Position numbers and translations under genes: made by a program | Shown here: positions 51,213 through 59,438 of the stretch, piece by piece | Numbering within the stretch: position 1 is the stretch's first letter | Layout: every line of letters starts with the position of its first letter | Notes under the pieces: generated by a model | Told to the model about the DNA's origin: nothing | Seen by the model: the letters and a program-made list of their open reading frames with translations, nothing else | The model's database searches: none | Assembly (NCBI GenBank): GCA_017434525.1 | Contig: JAFRFD010000001.1 | Coordinates: 19,944-83,943 of the forward strand | Origin: Methanobrevibacter sp. | GTDB taxonomy: Archaea; Methanobacteriota; Methanobacteria; Methanobacteriales; Methanobacteriaceae | Direction: 5' to 3' | DNA length: 64,000 nt

Positions 51213-51956
51213 ATGAAGATTACAAAAAAGCATATTTTTTCTTTACTCGTGATTTTAATATTAGCGATTGGAGCAATTTCAATAGCCAGTGCATACACCG
51301 GAACCGGCTTTTCACATAATGTTCCAAGTTCCAAATATTCAGACATGTCCGCATCGGACATTTTAAGCCAATATTCAGATACGGAATGCCATGTTGAAGA
51401 AAGGGCAGTTTGTACAAAGGTAGTTGATGGAGACACCATTTATTTGGATAATGGTGAAAAAGTACGTTTTGTAGGAGTGAATACGCCAGAAAGAGGTGTT
51501 GAAGGTTATATTGCCTCAAAAAACTTTGTTCAGAAATTATGTTTAAATAAAGAAGTCGGCCTTGACATTGACGATTCCAAACACCATGACAAATATGGCC
51601 GTACATTAGCTGTCGTTATTGTTGACGGAAAAAATGTAAATGAAATGCTATTAAAAGAGGGTCTTGCGGAAATCATGTACATGCCTCCAAGTGAGTTTTA
51701 TCCATATAATTGGGCAGATGGTAATACTCATGTAGCGGATACACACAGCTCCTCTTCATCAAGTGACAGCTCATCAACCGACAGTTCGTCATCGTCCGGA
51801 TCTGGAAGCTATGTTGGAAATGCAAATACCGGAAAATTCCACGTGTCCTCCTGTTCAAGCGTGAATAAAATGTCTGAAAAAAATAAGGTGTTTTTCTCAA
51901 GCAGAGATGAAGCGATAAATCAAGGATACGTGCCCTGTAAAAGGTGCAATCCTTAA
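51213..51956 (+). CDS. Secreted thermonuclease-like protein with C-terminal Ada-type zinc motif
   Basis: 247 aa. A signal peptide (KKHIFSLLVILILAIGAISI, then ASA) is followed by a staphylococcal-nuclease domain at about 68-165: KVVDGDTIYLDNGEKVRFVG, VNTPER, then HHDKYGRTLAVV, with the Asp, Glu and Arg of the active site. A Ser/Asp-rich linker of about 30 residues precedes the end module (TGKFHVSSCSSVNKM, GYVPCKRC), which resembles the Ada methyl-acceptor zinc site. It probably degrades extracellular DNA or RNA. AAGGAGAGATAAAT precedes the ATG. Confidence 0.85.
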   Translation: MKITKKHIFSLLVILILAIGAISIASAYTGTGFSHNVPSSKYSDMSASDILSQYSDTECHVEERAVCTKVVDGDTIYLDNGEKVRFVGVNTPERGVEGYIASKNFVQKLCLNKEVGLDIDDSKHHDKYGRTLAVVIVDGKNVNEMLLKEGLAEIMYMPPSEFYPYNWADGNTHVADTHSSSSSSDSSSTDSSSSSGSGSYVGNANTGKFHVSSCSSVNKMSEKNKVFFSSRDEAINQGYVPCKRCNP

Positions 51957-51968
51957 TTTTTTCTTTTT

Positions 51969-52760
51969 TTAATTCAAATACTTTAACGCTTGAAGTTCCT
52001 TGTCAAATTTATCCAAATTACCATCATTATCGACAATGTTTGAGTATAACAATCCTAAAGAGTAATTGCCTATACTTTCAAGAATTGGAATGACAATACC
52101 TATATAGACTAAAAATCCAACATATGGAATCATCATCACCCATGATGAAACAACAGAAGCGACAACCATCAATATTCCCATGAATATTAGCCATTTGACA
52201 ATATTAAAGACACCAATCTTTTTAATGTCTCCAACCACTTTATGCATTTTCAAAGCTTCGGTTAGACTATCCAAATATGCTAATCTGGCCTTTGCAAAGA
52301 ACAATAAAACTTCAAATACAATATAGGCAATTAGAACCAGAATCAAAATTAATGCAAGACTTAGGAAAAATCCGTGGATATTGAAATCATGCAGCATATC
52401 AACACTTGATATTCCGACCGCATGTAAAACAATCAGAAATATTGCTGTGGGAACCAGCATATATACAATCCTCAATACCAATAATCGAATGGTGTTGTAT
52501 ATGTCCTTTCCAAAGCTTACGGAAGGAAACATTGCAGATTCGTTCAATCCAAGATTTACCATAGAGAACATGTATCCCGGCACAATCAGAATAAATAAAA
52601 AGAATGCAATAACTCCTAAAATTGTAATATATCTATTGTCGGACACCAATCCGATTGGAACAATTGCTGCTAAAATAAATAAAATAAAAAGAATCGGCAA
52701 TTTCTTAATGTTTCTAAATGGATATTTTAATGAGCTTGATACTATTTTGCCAATTTCCAT
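51969..52760 (-). CDS. DUF4013 membrane protein
   Basis: 263 aa from the ATG at 52760 behind AAGGTGG. About six hydrophobic helices are present. The opening (IGKIVSSSLKYPFRNIKKLP) is the typical start of DUF4013 proteins, abundant in Methanobacteriales. It ends with a short soluble tail. Function unknown. Convergent with the nuclease gene. Confidence 0.75.
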   Translation of the reverse strand: MEIGKIVSSSLKYPFRNIKKLPILFILFILAAIVPIGLVSDNRYITILGVIAFFLFILIVPGYMFSMVNLGLNESAMFPSVSFGKDIYNTIRLLVLRIVYMLVPTAIFLIVLHAVGISSVDMLHDFNIHGFFLSLALILILVLIAYIVFEVLLFFAKARLAYLDSLTEALKMHKVVGDIKKIGVFNIVKWLIFMGILMVVASVVSSWVMMIPYVGFLVYIGIVIPILESIGNYSLGLLYSNIVDNDGNLDKFDKELQALKYLN

Positions 52761-52770
52761 AAAAACCACC

Positions 52771-53019
52771 TTAAAGACTATTTCTCCAAAAGTTCATTTT
52801 TTGTGATTTGCTTAAATAACTGTTATAATCATCATCCATTGAGTTCAGTGCTGCAAACAAACCGCATGTATCGTCAGGATTTGTATGTCCGTTTCCACGG
52901 CCGCAAATCATGCCACCGCCAGCGACCCTGCTTATCCAATATCTGCAATTAAGGCAAACGCAATCGTATGAATAATCGCCGATATCTATGCCATCAATAC
53001 TTTGATACATTTTAATCAT
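52771..53019 (-). CDS. Small Cys-rich protein
   Basis: 82 aa. Four Cys residues appear as CVCLNCRYW and MICGRGNGHTNPDDTCGLF, plausibly a zinc or cluster site. The start overlaps the stop of the marker-2-like gene (ATGA) and the gene ends 10 nt before DUF4013. No family is recognised. Confidence 0.6.
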   Translation of the reverse strand: MIKMYQSIDGIDIGDYSYDCVCLNCRYWISRVAGGGMICGRGNGHTNPDDTCGLFAALNSMDDDYNSYLSKSQKMNFWRNSL

Positions 53020-53990
53020 CTGAAAATGAATACCGGATTTTTTTCCTGATTGAAGACTTCAGCTTGTTGGTCTTGGTAGTTTAGGATGAGTGAATTTGAA
53101 TCATTTACCTCACCGATAACTTCCGCTTCAATCGAATATTTTGCCAGGTATTCCTTAATATAATCGCATTTATCTTCACTTGCTGTAAAAACAAATCCTG
53201 AACCGGGATATGATCTAAGCCAGTCCACCCATTCAACACTTTCGTTTCTTGGAATGTCCTCAAGATTAACGACTGCTCCCTTGTGGGAGGTTTCCAAAAG
53301 CATTTCCAGTGTTCCTAAAATTCCAGGATTTGAAATATCCTTTCCAGACTTGATGTAATCATTTTCCGCAAGGTATTGAACGGCCGTAATTTGGTCACGA
53401 ACCAATTGTGCATCCTTATCATATGTTGTATCCCAGTTTAGGCTGAACATTTCATGAGGTTTGCCGTCAAGGTCAATTGCCACAATTACCTTATCACCAG
53501 CTTCAGCTCCAAAACTAGTAATCATTTTGTCTTTTTTTGCAATTCCCATTATTGCCACACCTAAGGAATCAATTTCACCGTCAGGATGCAGGTGCCCTCC
53601 AACCATCGGAACGCCGAATTTCAAACATCCATCTTTGATTCCATTCAACAGGTCTTCGTAAATCTCGTCATTGCTGATTGACATTATATTTACCATAGCC
53701 AATGGTTTTCCACCCATCGCTGCAATATCATTGACATTTACTAAAACTGAGCAGTATCCTGCCCAGTAAGGGTTTACATTCATGATGTCACCCCATATTC
53801 CATCAGCAGCAAGCAAAACTACTTGATTGTTTCCTATGTCAATAGCTGAAGCATCATCTCCAATGTCAATTACAACATCTCCTGAAACATTATATGACTC
53901 TTTTAGAAGAGAGATTACATTGTCTATTGAACTTTTGCGTGATACTCCCTTAAACTCTTGAATTTCACGAACGAGATTTTTAAAATCCAA
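53016..53990 (-). CDS. AIR synthase-related protein (methanogenesis marker 2-like)
   Basis: 324 aa. PurM/SelD/HypE superfamily features: DVVIDIGDDASAIDIGNNQV, then LVNVNDIAAMGGKPLAMVNI, GGHLHPDGEIDSLGVAIMGI and an ATP-binding ATSG-like C-terminal half. Length and pattern match the AIR-synthase-like methanogenesis marker 2 family. It is neither a clear PurM nor SelD. ATP-dependent activation of an unknown substrate is expected from the fold. Confidence 0.7.
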   Translation of the reverse strand: MDFKNLVREIQEFKGVSRKSSIDNVISLLKESYNVSGDVVIDIGDDASAIDIGNNQVVLLAADGIWGDIMNVNPYWAGYCSVLVNVNDIAAMGGKPLAMVNIMSISNDEIYEDLLNGIKDGCLKFGVPMVGGHLHPDGEIDSLGVAIMGIAKKDKMITSFGAEAGDKVIVAIDLDGKPHEMFSLNWDTTYDKDAQLVRDQITAVQYLAENDYIKSGKDISNPGILGTLEMLLETSHKGAVVNLEDIPRNESVEWVDWLRSYPGSGFVFTASEDKCDYIKEYLAKYSIEAEVIGEVNDSNSLILNYQDQQAEVFNQEKNPVFIFR

Positions 53991-54006
53991 AGATTACACT
54001 TCCCAA

Positions 54007-55122
54007 TTAGTTAATATAATTAATTTTGTAATTACAATTAATATTTTTTATTATTTCAATGATTTTGTCCTTAACTTCATCAATATCCGAATAGTCATAT
54101 GTGACCTGCCCGCCATCAAACATTATCCTTTTAATATCTTGACCGCAGATGTCATCAAAACCACTTTCGACTTCGAAGATGATGGAATCCTTAACCTTAA
54201 ACCCGGATTCTACAACCTTGTCAAGATCCCCATCGGTTATTCCAACTACAGGTATATCAAATCTGTAGAGAATGTCTGAAGATATCAAAGTAGTATCATC
54301 ACCCACGGTAATCACTAAAGATGAATCTCTGAATTTATAGACATCTTCACCGGCATGGTCCAAGAAGCTCACTTTAAATTTGTTGGGCTTTTCATGTTCA
54401 ATGACTCTAGGTGTGACCTTGGCGTGCCTTAAAAGACCGGTTTTTATAATGGCGGAATCCAAGTCAACTTCCCCTAACTTCTCAAGGCCATGTTCCTTAA
54501 GCACTCCCCCGACAATATCCACAATATGATTATCGCGAGCTATTAAGGTTAGCTTATCCGAATTGGTTTTTCCAATGACAACACTGTTGACCATTATGTT
54601 CTCACCAGGGCTAACGCCATGGACAATCCTTTGATTAACGCCGGCATCATCTTGCTTTATATGATTATTGTAAACTTCTTTAGGAGTTACGATTGATAAA
54701 TTTAATTTCTCAGACAAATCCCCAACAATATCCAAATTATAATTCCAGGCAATGATGCTTCCGTCCGCCTCACCAGGGCGTTCAATTTGAATTACAGGAA
54801 TATTATTGTCAGTTATCTTATCTGCATAGTGATTATAAACCTTATATCCAAATACCTGACCAGTAACATCAGATTTTCCATAATTAAGTAAAAATATTAC
54901 ATCAACACCATCATCGTGAAACATTTTTAAAGAGTCGCTTGGAACCAGCTTACGGGAAATATCGATAACGTTTTCCAAACTGGCATCGATTACTGCAGTT
55001 CTTCCCATAGTTCCGCCCAATCTTGCTGAAACCTCCCCATACTCTTTAAGCAAATTAATTAGCTTTAATGCATAAGAAGAATCAATGATGTTTGGGCCAT
55101 GAACAACAACTCCAATTCTCAT
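54007..55122 (-). CDS. DUF2117 family protein
   Basis: 371 aa. The opening MRIGVVVHGPNIIDSSYALK is diagnostic of DUF2117, found in methanogens. A Rossmann-like N-terminal half is followed by a region with VSPGENIMVNSVVIGKTNSD and a last alpha-beta domain (ITVGDDTTLISSDILYRFDI). The start overlaps nob1's stop (ATGA). Function unknown; the context with Nob1 might hint at RNA or nucleotide metabolism, but this is weak. Confidence 0.7.
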   Translation of the reverse strand: MRIGVVVHGPNIIDSSYALKLINLLKEYGEVSARLGGTMGRTAVIDASLENVIDISRKLVPSDSLKMFHDDGVDVIFLLNYGKSDVTGQVFGYKVYNHYADKITDNNIPVIQIERPGEADGSIIAWNYNLDIVGDLSEKLNLSIVTPKEVYNNHIKQDDAGVNQRIVHGVSPGENIMVNSVVIGKTNSDKLTLIARDNHIVDIVGGVLKEHGLEKLGEVDLDSAIIKTGLLRHAKVTPRVIEHEKPNKFKVSFLDHAGEDVYKFRDSSLVITVGDDTTLISSDILYRFDIPVVGITDGDLDKVVESGFKVKDSIIFEVESGFDDICGQDIKRIMFDGGQVTYDYSDIDEVKDKIIEIIKNINCNYKINYIN

Positions 55123-55625
55123 CTGTTCACCTTAATTCTTTTTTTAAATATCCTGGAACCACATATTTCACAGTCCTCAAACGGATAATCCTCTGGAAAT
55201 TCCTTTTTACAACCTTCACATACCTTCTTCCAATTGTAAATTCCCTTAATTCCCTCAGTCATAACACCGGAATACGGAATATTCATAATCTTTAAAGTAT
55301 TTTGAATAGTATAATCATCACTGATGACCTTTACAGATTCTCCCCTTTGGGACAGCATATATGCCAATGCAATCAATTTCTTGTCCGGCAATGACAACCT
55401 TAAAATATCACCACTTTCAGAAATGATATCATTGACACAAGATAGATACTCTGAAGGAACATCTTGTATAAATAATAAACCCTCAGTTATTGCTGTATCA
55501 AATTTTAAGCGAGATTCGAAATCCTTTATCTCTTCGGTGATTTCTGGAACCGTAAAATTCTTTTTTGAAGTGATTTGAAATCCGTTTATAAATGCTGATG
55601 CATCCAATACATAACAAATTTCCAT
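55119..55625 (-). CDS. nob1: Ribosome maturation endonuclease Nob1
   Basis: 168 aa. The PIN domain opens with YVLDASAFINGFQ (catalytic Asp at residue 7) and continues with Asp in VISDDYTIQNTLK. A C-terminal zinc ribbon (CEGCKKEFPEDY, CEICGSRIFKK) is the Nob1 hallmark. It cleaves the 3' end of pre-16S rRNA in late small-subunit maturation. No clear ribosome-binding site precedes the ATG, so the mRNA may be leaderless. Confidence 0.88.
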   Translation of the reverse strand: MEICYVLDASAFINGFQITSKKNFTVPEITEEIKDFESRLKFDTAITEGLLFIQDVPSEYLSCVNDIISESGDILRLSLPDKKLIALAYMLSQRGESVKVISDDYTIQNTLKIMNIPYSGVMTEGIKGIYNWKKVCEGCKKEFPEDYPFEDCEICGSRIFKKRIKVNR

Positions 55626-55697
55626 GGTTTATATTTTCACAATATAAATTAATAAATTTTAGCAATCGATTTTGAAAATTGGATTGAACATGAAAAA

Positions 55698-55847
55698 ATG
55701 TTGGGAAAGATTTGGGAGAAATTTGGGATAAATTATGGAAAACGTTGGAAAAACATTGGAATAAGTTTTGGACAGATTTGGGAGAAGTTTGGAAAAATCT
55801 ATTTAAATTTAGATGTAAAAATGAGATATTACAGAAAAATTCATTGA
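55698..55847 (+). CDS. Possible 49-aa ORF across a phased repeat
   Basis: An ATG at 55698 heads 49 codons with a repeated pattern (GKIWEKFGINYGKRWKNIGI, QIWEKFGKIY). The frame stays open through an 11-nt repeat, which rotates the reading frame and so repeats the peptide every 11 residues. No convincing ribosome-binding site is present. It may be a by-product of the repeat rather than a gene. Confidence 0.2.
   Translation: MLGKIWEKFGINYGKRWKNIGISFGQIWEKFGKIYLNLDVKMRYYRKIH
55699..55800. repeat. Degenerate 11-nt phased repeat upstream of regulator operon
   Basis: About nine units of 10-12 nt of the form TTTGGGAGAAA follow each other (TTGGGAAAGA, TTTGGGAGAAA, TTTGGGATAAA, TTATGGAAAACG, TTGGAAAAACA, TTGGAATAAGT, TTTGGACAGA, TTTGGGAGAAG, TTTGGAAAAATC). 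The period is near one helical turn, so G-tracts fall on one DNA face. It lies between nob1 and the divergent regulator genes. Confidence 0.65.
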
Positions 55848-55887
55848 GAAAATCAATAATTTTTCATGATGAAAAAAATGGAGGACA

Positions 55888-56685
55888 ATGAAAATGTACA
55901 ATCACAGAGAAATAAATGAAGATATCAGATTTCTTGCACAATCAGAAATCCGATTGAAAATTCTAAGTGAACTTTACAAACGCCCAAACGATGTCCGTGG
56001 ACTTGTTAAAAAGACAGAAATTACATACAGTTCAGTTTCAAGCAATATTAACAAATTAGAACAGAACAACTACATAAGAAAGGTTAAAAGGAAATACCAT
56101 ATTAATCCAATGGCCAAAATCTACTTCAAGGCACTGATGGACTTTAAAAAAAGTATAGACATAATCAATGATTACGATTCATTTTGGAACAAGCACAACA
56201 TAAATCAGTTAAGTATTGATTCAATAAAAACCATTACCGCTTTAAAAAAGGCCAAGTTAATTGAAACAACACCTCTGGACATATATAAAACTCACAATAC
56301 CACCAAAAAGCAATTGATTGAATCAAAAGATGTGAAAGCTATTTTTCCATATCTCCACCCAGAATATCCCGCACTAATTGAAACCATATTGCAGAATGGA
56401 GGGTCTGTGGAACTAATTGTTCCAAAAACCATTTTTAAAGCGATTCTATCTCCAATTAACGATAAAATAAAAAAAGATGCTATTAGACAATCAAGATTAA
56501 AAACATACCTCGTTAATGATGAATTAGATTTGTACCTTACAATATGTGATAAAAAAATGAGTTTGGGATTATTTAAAAACGACGGCAGCTTTGATCAGAA
56601 CAGGATCCTAATTTCAGACGATGAAAAATCACACGAATGGGCTGAGGAACTATATAAACACGTGAAACACATGGTGATAAAATGA
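55888..56685 (+). CDS. FilR1-type transcriptional regulator (winged helix plus DUF1724)
   Basis: 265 aa; GGAGGACA precedes the first ATG closely, so the ATG at 55894 is an alternative. Residues about 15-80 form a winged helix-turn-helix (EIRLKILSELYKRPNDVRGL, YSSVSSNINKLEQNNYIRKV). The rest is the methanogen FilR1/DUF1724 effector domain with a PLD-like end (SLGLFKNDGSFDQNRILISD, SHEWAEELYKHV). First of three overlapping regulator genes and the likely target or user of the phased repeat upstream. Confidence 0.85.
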   Translation: MKMYNHREINEDIRFLAQSEIRLKILSELYKRPNDVRGLVKKTEITYSSVSSNINKLEQNNYIRKVKRKYHINPMAKIYFKALMDFKKSIDIINDYDSFWNKHNINQLSIDSIKTITALKKAKLIETTPLDIYKTHNTTKKQLIESKDVKAIFPYLHPEYPALIETILQNGGSVELIVPKTIFKAILSPINDKIKKDAIRQSRLKTYLVNDELDLYLTICDKKMSLGLFKNDGSFDQNRILISDDEKSHEWAEELYKHVKHMVIK

Positions 56686-57482
56686 CCAATTACCAAACAA
56701 GAGCCGCTCTAAACCAGGAATTCAAAGACGTCAAATACATTTTGACATCCAATATGCGCACCAAATTACTTTTGGCACTATATGAAATTCCAAAAAACTT
56801 AGACGAGTTAAGAAATGAACTTAAAAAACCATCAGCAACAATTTTACACGGGCTTAAGGAATTAGAGACGATTAATTTAGTCAGGAAAGCTCAAAAATAT
56901 TATGAGCTTACCTCAAACGGGTATCTATTGACAACCAACATGATTAAATTAATTGACAATTGGTATTCTTTGAGCAAAAGCGAAGTATTCTGGGACAATC
57001 ATGATCTCAGTGACATTCCTGAGGAAATAATTAAAAATGTTTACCTTCTAAAAGATGCGGAATACATCAATTCAACAACCAGTGACCTATCTATTGCATT
57101 CAACAAATACATTAAAGCCATTTCAAAAGCCCAAACATTGCAAATAATCCTACCAATATATTCCGAAAACCATTTCAAGCATTACATTAATCTTTTGAAT
57201 GGGGAAAAATTAAAAAGACTGGAATTGATTATTAGTGAAGAAATATTTGATTCCATCAATAAGAATGATTCCTTTAGAAAAGATTTGCTTGAAAACAAAA
57301 AAGTAAAGCTGACAATCATCAAGACTAATCTAAAAATATTTTTAACATATTCTGAAGAGTTCATGTCACTTACCCTATTTTTTAAAGACGGGCATTATGA
57401 TGATTCCCAAATCTTGATTGGTAAAGATAAAAACGCCCTTAAATGGGCAGAATACTTAATAAAATTATATGGTGAATATTAA
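56682..57482 (+). CDS. Second FilR1-type transcriptional regulator
   Basis: 266 aa, same architecture as the gene before it: wHTH (NMRTKLLLALYEIPKNLDEL, PSATILHGLKELETINLVRK) and DUF1724 with ILIGKDKNALKWAEYLIKLY at the end. The start overlaps the upstream stop (ATGA). The pair probably arose by tandem duplication and may form a heterodimer. Confidence 0.85.
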   Translation: MTNYQTRAALNQEFKDVKYILTSNMRTKLLLALYEIPKNLDELRNELKKPSATILHGLKELETINLVRKAQKYYELTSNGYLLTTNMIKLIDNWYSLSKSEVFWDNHDLSDIPEEIIKNVYLLKDAEYINSTTSDLSIAFNKYIKAISKAQTLQIILPIYSENHFKHYINLLNGEKLKRLELIISEEIFDSINKNDSFRKDLLENKKVKLTIIKTNLKIFLTYSEEFMSLTLFFKDGHYDDSQILIGKDKNALKWAEYLIKLYGEY

Positions 57483-57796
57483 TGACCGGGACAAATAATA
57501 TTCAAAAAATAGCAAATATTGAAGATAAGGAATTATTTAATATGTTGAAAGGTGCAAAAGGTGGGCAAACTAGGATAAGAATAATTGATGCAATACTGGC
57601 AGAACCAAGCAATGCAAATCAGTTAGCTAAAAAATTAAACTTAGACTATAAAACCATTACGTACCATCTGAATATTATTTGTAACCACAACTATGCGACA
57701 AAAGAACAATTTGAAAAATCTACCTACTATCATCCTAGCGATAGATTAATTAAAAGGTTGGATGAATATACAATAATTAAAGAACAACTCAAATAA
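57482..57796 (+). CDS. ArsR-type winged helix regulator
   Basis: 104 aa. The HTH is at about 30-75 (GGQTRIRIIDAILAEPSNAN, QLAKKLNLDYKTITYHLNII) followed by a wing. There is no effector domain. The ATG overlaps the preceding stop by one base, making a third regulator in one transcript. It resembles the DNA-binding half of short archaeal ArsR proteins. Confidence 0.8.
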   Translation: MTGTNNIQKIANIEDKELFNMLKGAKGGQTRIRIIDAILAEPSNANQLAKKLNLDYKTITYHLNIICNHNYATKEQFEKSTYYHPSDRLIKRLDEYTIIKEQLK

Positions 57797-57812
57797 TTAT
57801 TTGGAGAATACA

Positions 57813-58319
57813 ATGAAAAGTGAAACATCAACCCAACATCAGAAAGCCTCATCAAAGGAAATTACATGCGGAGTAATTACTCTAAGCGATAGTAGAAAAT
57901 CAAAAAAAGCAGATTTGTCCGGCGAATATATTTCAAATGAAATAGAATCCAGATATACATTAAACGGAAGAAGTTTAATTCCTGATGAAAAAGATGATTT
58001 GATTAATGCTATCGAGGACATGATTTCCGATGACATCGATGTTATTCTAACAACCGGTGGAACTGGCCTTGATTCTCGTGACATCACTGTTGAAACCGTT
58101 GAATCACTTTTTGAAAAGAAACTTGATGGTTTTGGAGAAATCTTCAGAATGAAATCTTATGAAGAAATAGGTTCTGCAGCTTTACTCTCAAGAGCAACTG
58201 CAGGCATTTATAAAAAAAGTATAATTTTTTCAATGCCGGGTTCTCCGAACGCTGTTAAAACTGCATTAAATATAATTATCGATGAACTCCCGCATTTTGT
58301 TCATCATGTGAAAAAATGA
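57813..58319 (+). CDS. moaB: Molybdenum cofactor biosynthesis protein MoaB
   Basis: 168 aa from the ATG at 57813 behind TTTGGAGAATACA. MogA/MoaB motifs: CGVITLSDSRKSKKADLSGE, DVILTTGGTGLDSRDITVE and the MPT-binding FSMPGSPNAVKTALN. It adenylylates molybdopterin for Mo or W insertion, needed for formylmethanofuran dehydrogenase. It is 16 nt after the third regulator, so it is probably in their operon. Confidence 0.92.
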   Translation: MKSETSTQHQKASSKEITCGVITLSDSRKSKKADLSGEYISNEIESRYTLNGRSLIPDEKDDLINAIEDMISDDIDVILTTGGTGLDSRDITVETVESLFEKKLDGFGEIFRMKSYEEIGSAALLSRATAGIYKKSIIFSMPGSPNAVKTALNIIIDELPHFVHHVKK

Positions 58320-58339
58320 TGAAATTATTTTCATCATTT
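58314..58339. terminator. Bidirectional palindrome between moaB and pyrE
   Basis: AAATGATGAAA (58314-58324) and TTTCATCATTT (58329-58339) are perfect inverted repeats around TTAT, overlapping the moaB stop and followed by T-rich sequence. Confidence 0.6.
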
Positions 58340-58351
58340 ATTTTTATTTTT

Positions 58352-58879
58352 TTAATCAAAAAACTCATTTACAATTATTAAAGGCTCTAACTTTATACCC
58401 TCTTTTTCGAATTCTTCAATAGCTCCCTCTTGCCTATCAACAACAACGAAAGCCCTTTTTACATTGCCTCCATTATCTTGAATGGCCTTAATGGCTTTTA
58501 GAAGTGATCCTCCAGTAGTGGAAACATCTTCAACAACAATGACGTCATCCCCCTCATTCAATTCACCTTCAATGAGTTTGGATGTTCCATAACCTTTCTT
58601 TTCCTTACGAATCATCAATAATGGGAGTTTTGACTCAAGAGAAACTGCAGTAGCTATTGGAACTGCACCCAAAGCAGGACCTGCAACCTTGTCAATGTCT
58701 TCGCCAGCTATTTTTTCTGTAATCAATTTTGAAATTGTTGACAAGATTTCAGGATCGGTTATGGCCTTTTTCATGTTAATGTAATAATTACTTTTCTTTC
58801 CTGAAGATAAAGTGAAATCCCCTTCAAGAAATACTTCATTTTCTTTCAATAACTCAATTAAATATTCTTTAGAAACCAT
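58352..58879 (-). CDS. pyrE: Orotate phosphoribosyltransferase
   Basis: 175 aa. The [18 protein letters not shown] start and the PRPP loop [20 protein letters not shown] are diagnostic. It converts orotate and PRPP to OMP in pyrimidine synthesis. Length fits the archaeal enzyme. It starts 9 nt after the PRC-barrel gene. Confidence 0.95.
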   Translation of the reverse strand: MVSKEYLIELLKENEVFLEGDFTLSSGKKSNYYINMKKAITDPEILSTISKLITEKIAGEDIDKVAGPALGAVPIATAVSLESKLPLLMIRKEKKGYGTSKLIEGELNEGDDVIVVEDVSTTGGSLLKAIKAIQDNGGNVKRAFVVVDRQEGAIEEFEKEGIKLEPLIIVNEFFD

Positions 58880-58888
58880 ATTAATCAG

Positions 58889-59119
58889 TTAAATGTCATC
58901 TTCGCCTTTAAGTAAAATTTTATCACCAATTACTTTTACAAGTTCCATTGGAATCATGTTTTCACTGGATTTAATTTGTTCTGATAATCCGGTCTTTTTA
59001 AGTACAATATCAGTGATTTCAAAAGTATCCTTATCAAAAACAACATCAGAAACTTTTCCAACGATTTGAATATCTGCATCGAGAACTTCTTTACCAAATA
59101 ATTCATCTTTAATTCTCAT
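58889..59119 (-). CDS. PRC-barrel domain protein
   Basis: 76 aa. The whole protein is one PRC-barrel (GKEVLDADIQIVGKVSDVVF, TFEITDIVLKKTG, IPMELVKVIGDKILLKGEDD). Such small proteins are common in archaea and have been linked to RNA metabolism and to cell division. The ATG follows GGTGATTAA. In operon with pyrE. Confidence 0.85.
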   Translation of the reverse strand: MRIKDELFGKEVLDADIQIVGKVSDVVFDKDTFEITDIVLKKTGLSEQIKSSENMIPMELVKVIGDKILLKGEDDI

Positions 59120-59438
59120 TTAATCACCATTAAAATTATGATATAATATTGTATTTTCAAATTAAAATACATTTACATTCACCCTTTCCCATATCCTGGT
59201 AAAATTCAAGAAGCGACAATAAAATTAATGACTTTTCCATACCTCCACTATCATCAACCTCATGTTAATTTCCATAGTTTGGAGGAGATAATGTTGTACT
59301 ATTACTTCCATTATCATTCCAACTCCCAAATACCCAATTTTACCCTATTAAATTAGCAGTTGAACTAAAAATTGAGCTAAAAATAGCAAATTGTATTTAA
59401 TACAAACAACATACTAACAATTAATCAAAGGTGAACAT
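59120..59438. other. Intergenic region with a decayed coding remnant
   Basis: No intact gene. On the minus strand about 25 codons ending at 59265 read NWVFGSWNDNGSNSTTLSPP, then NYGN and a stop. This looks like the end of an extracellular Ser/Thr/Asn-rich protein, with no start. The rest is AT-rich and contains promoters for the divergent PRC-barrel and xseA genes. Confidence 0.35.
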
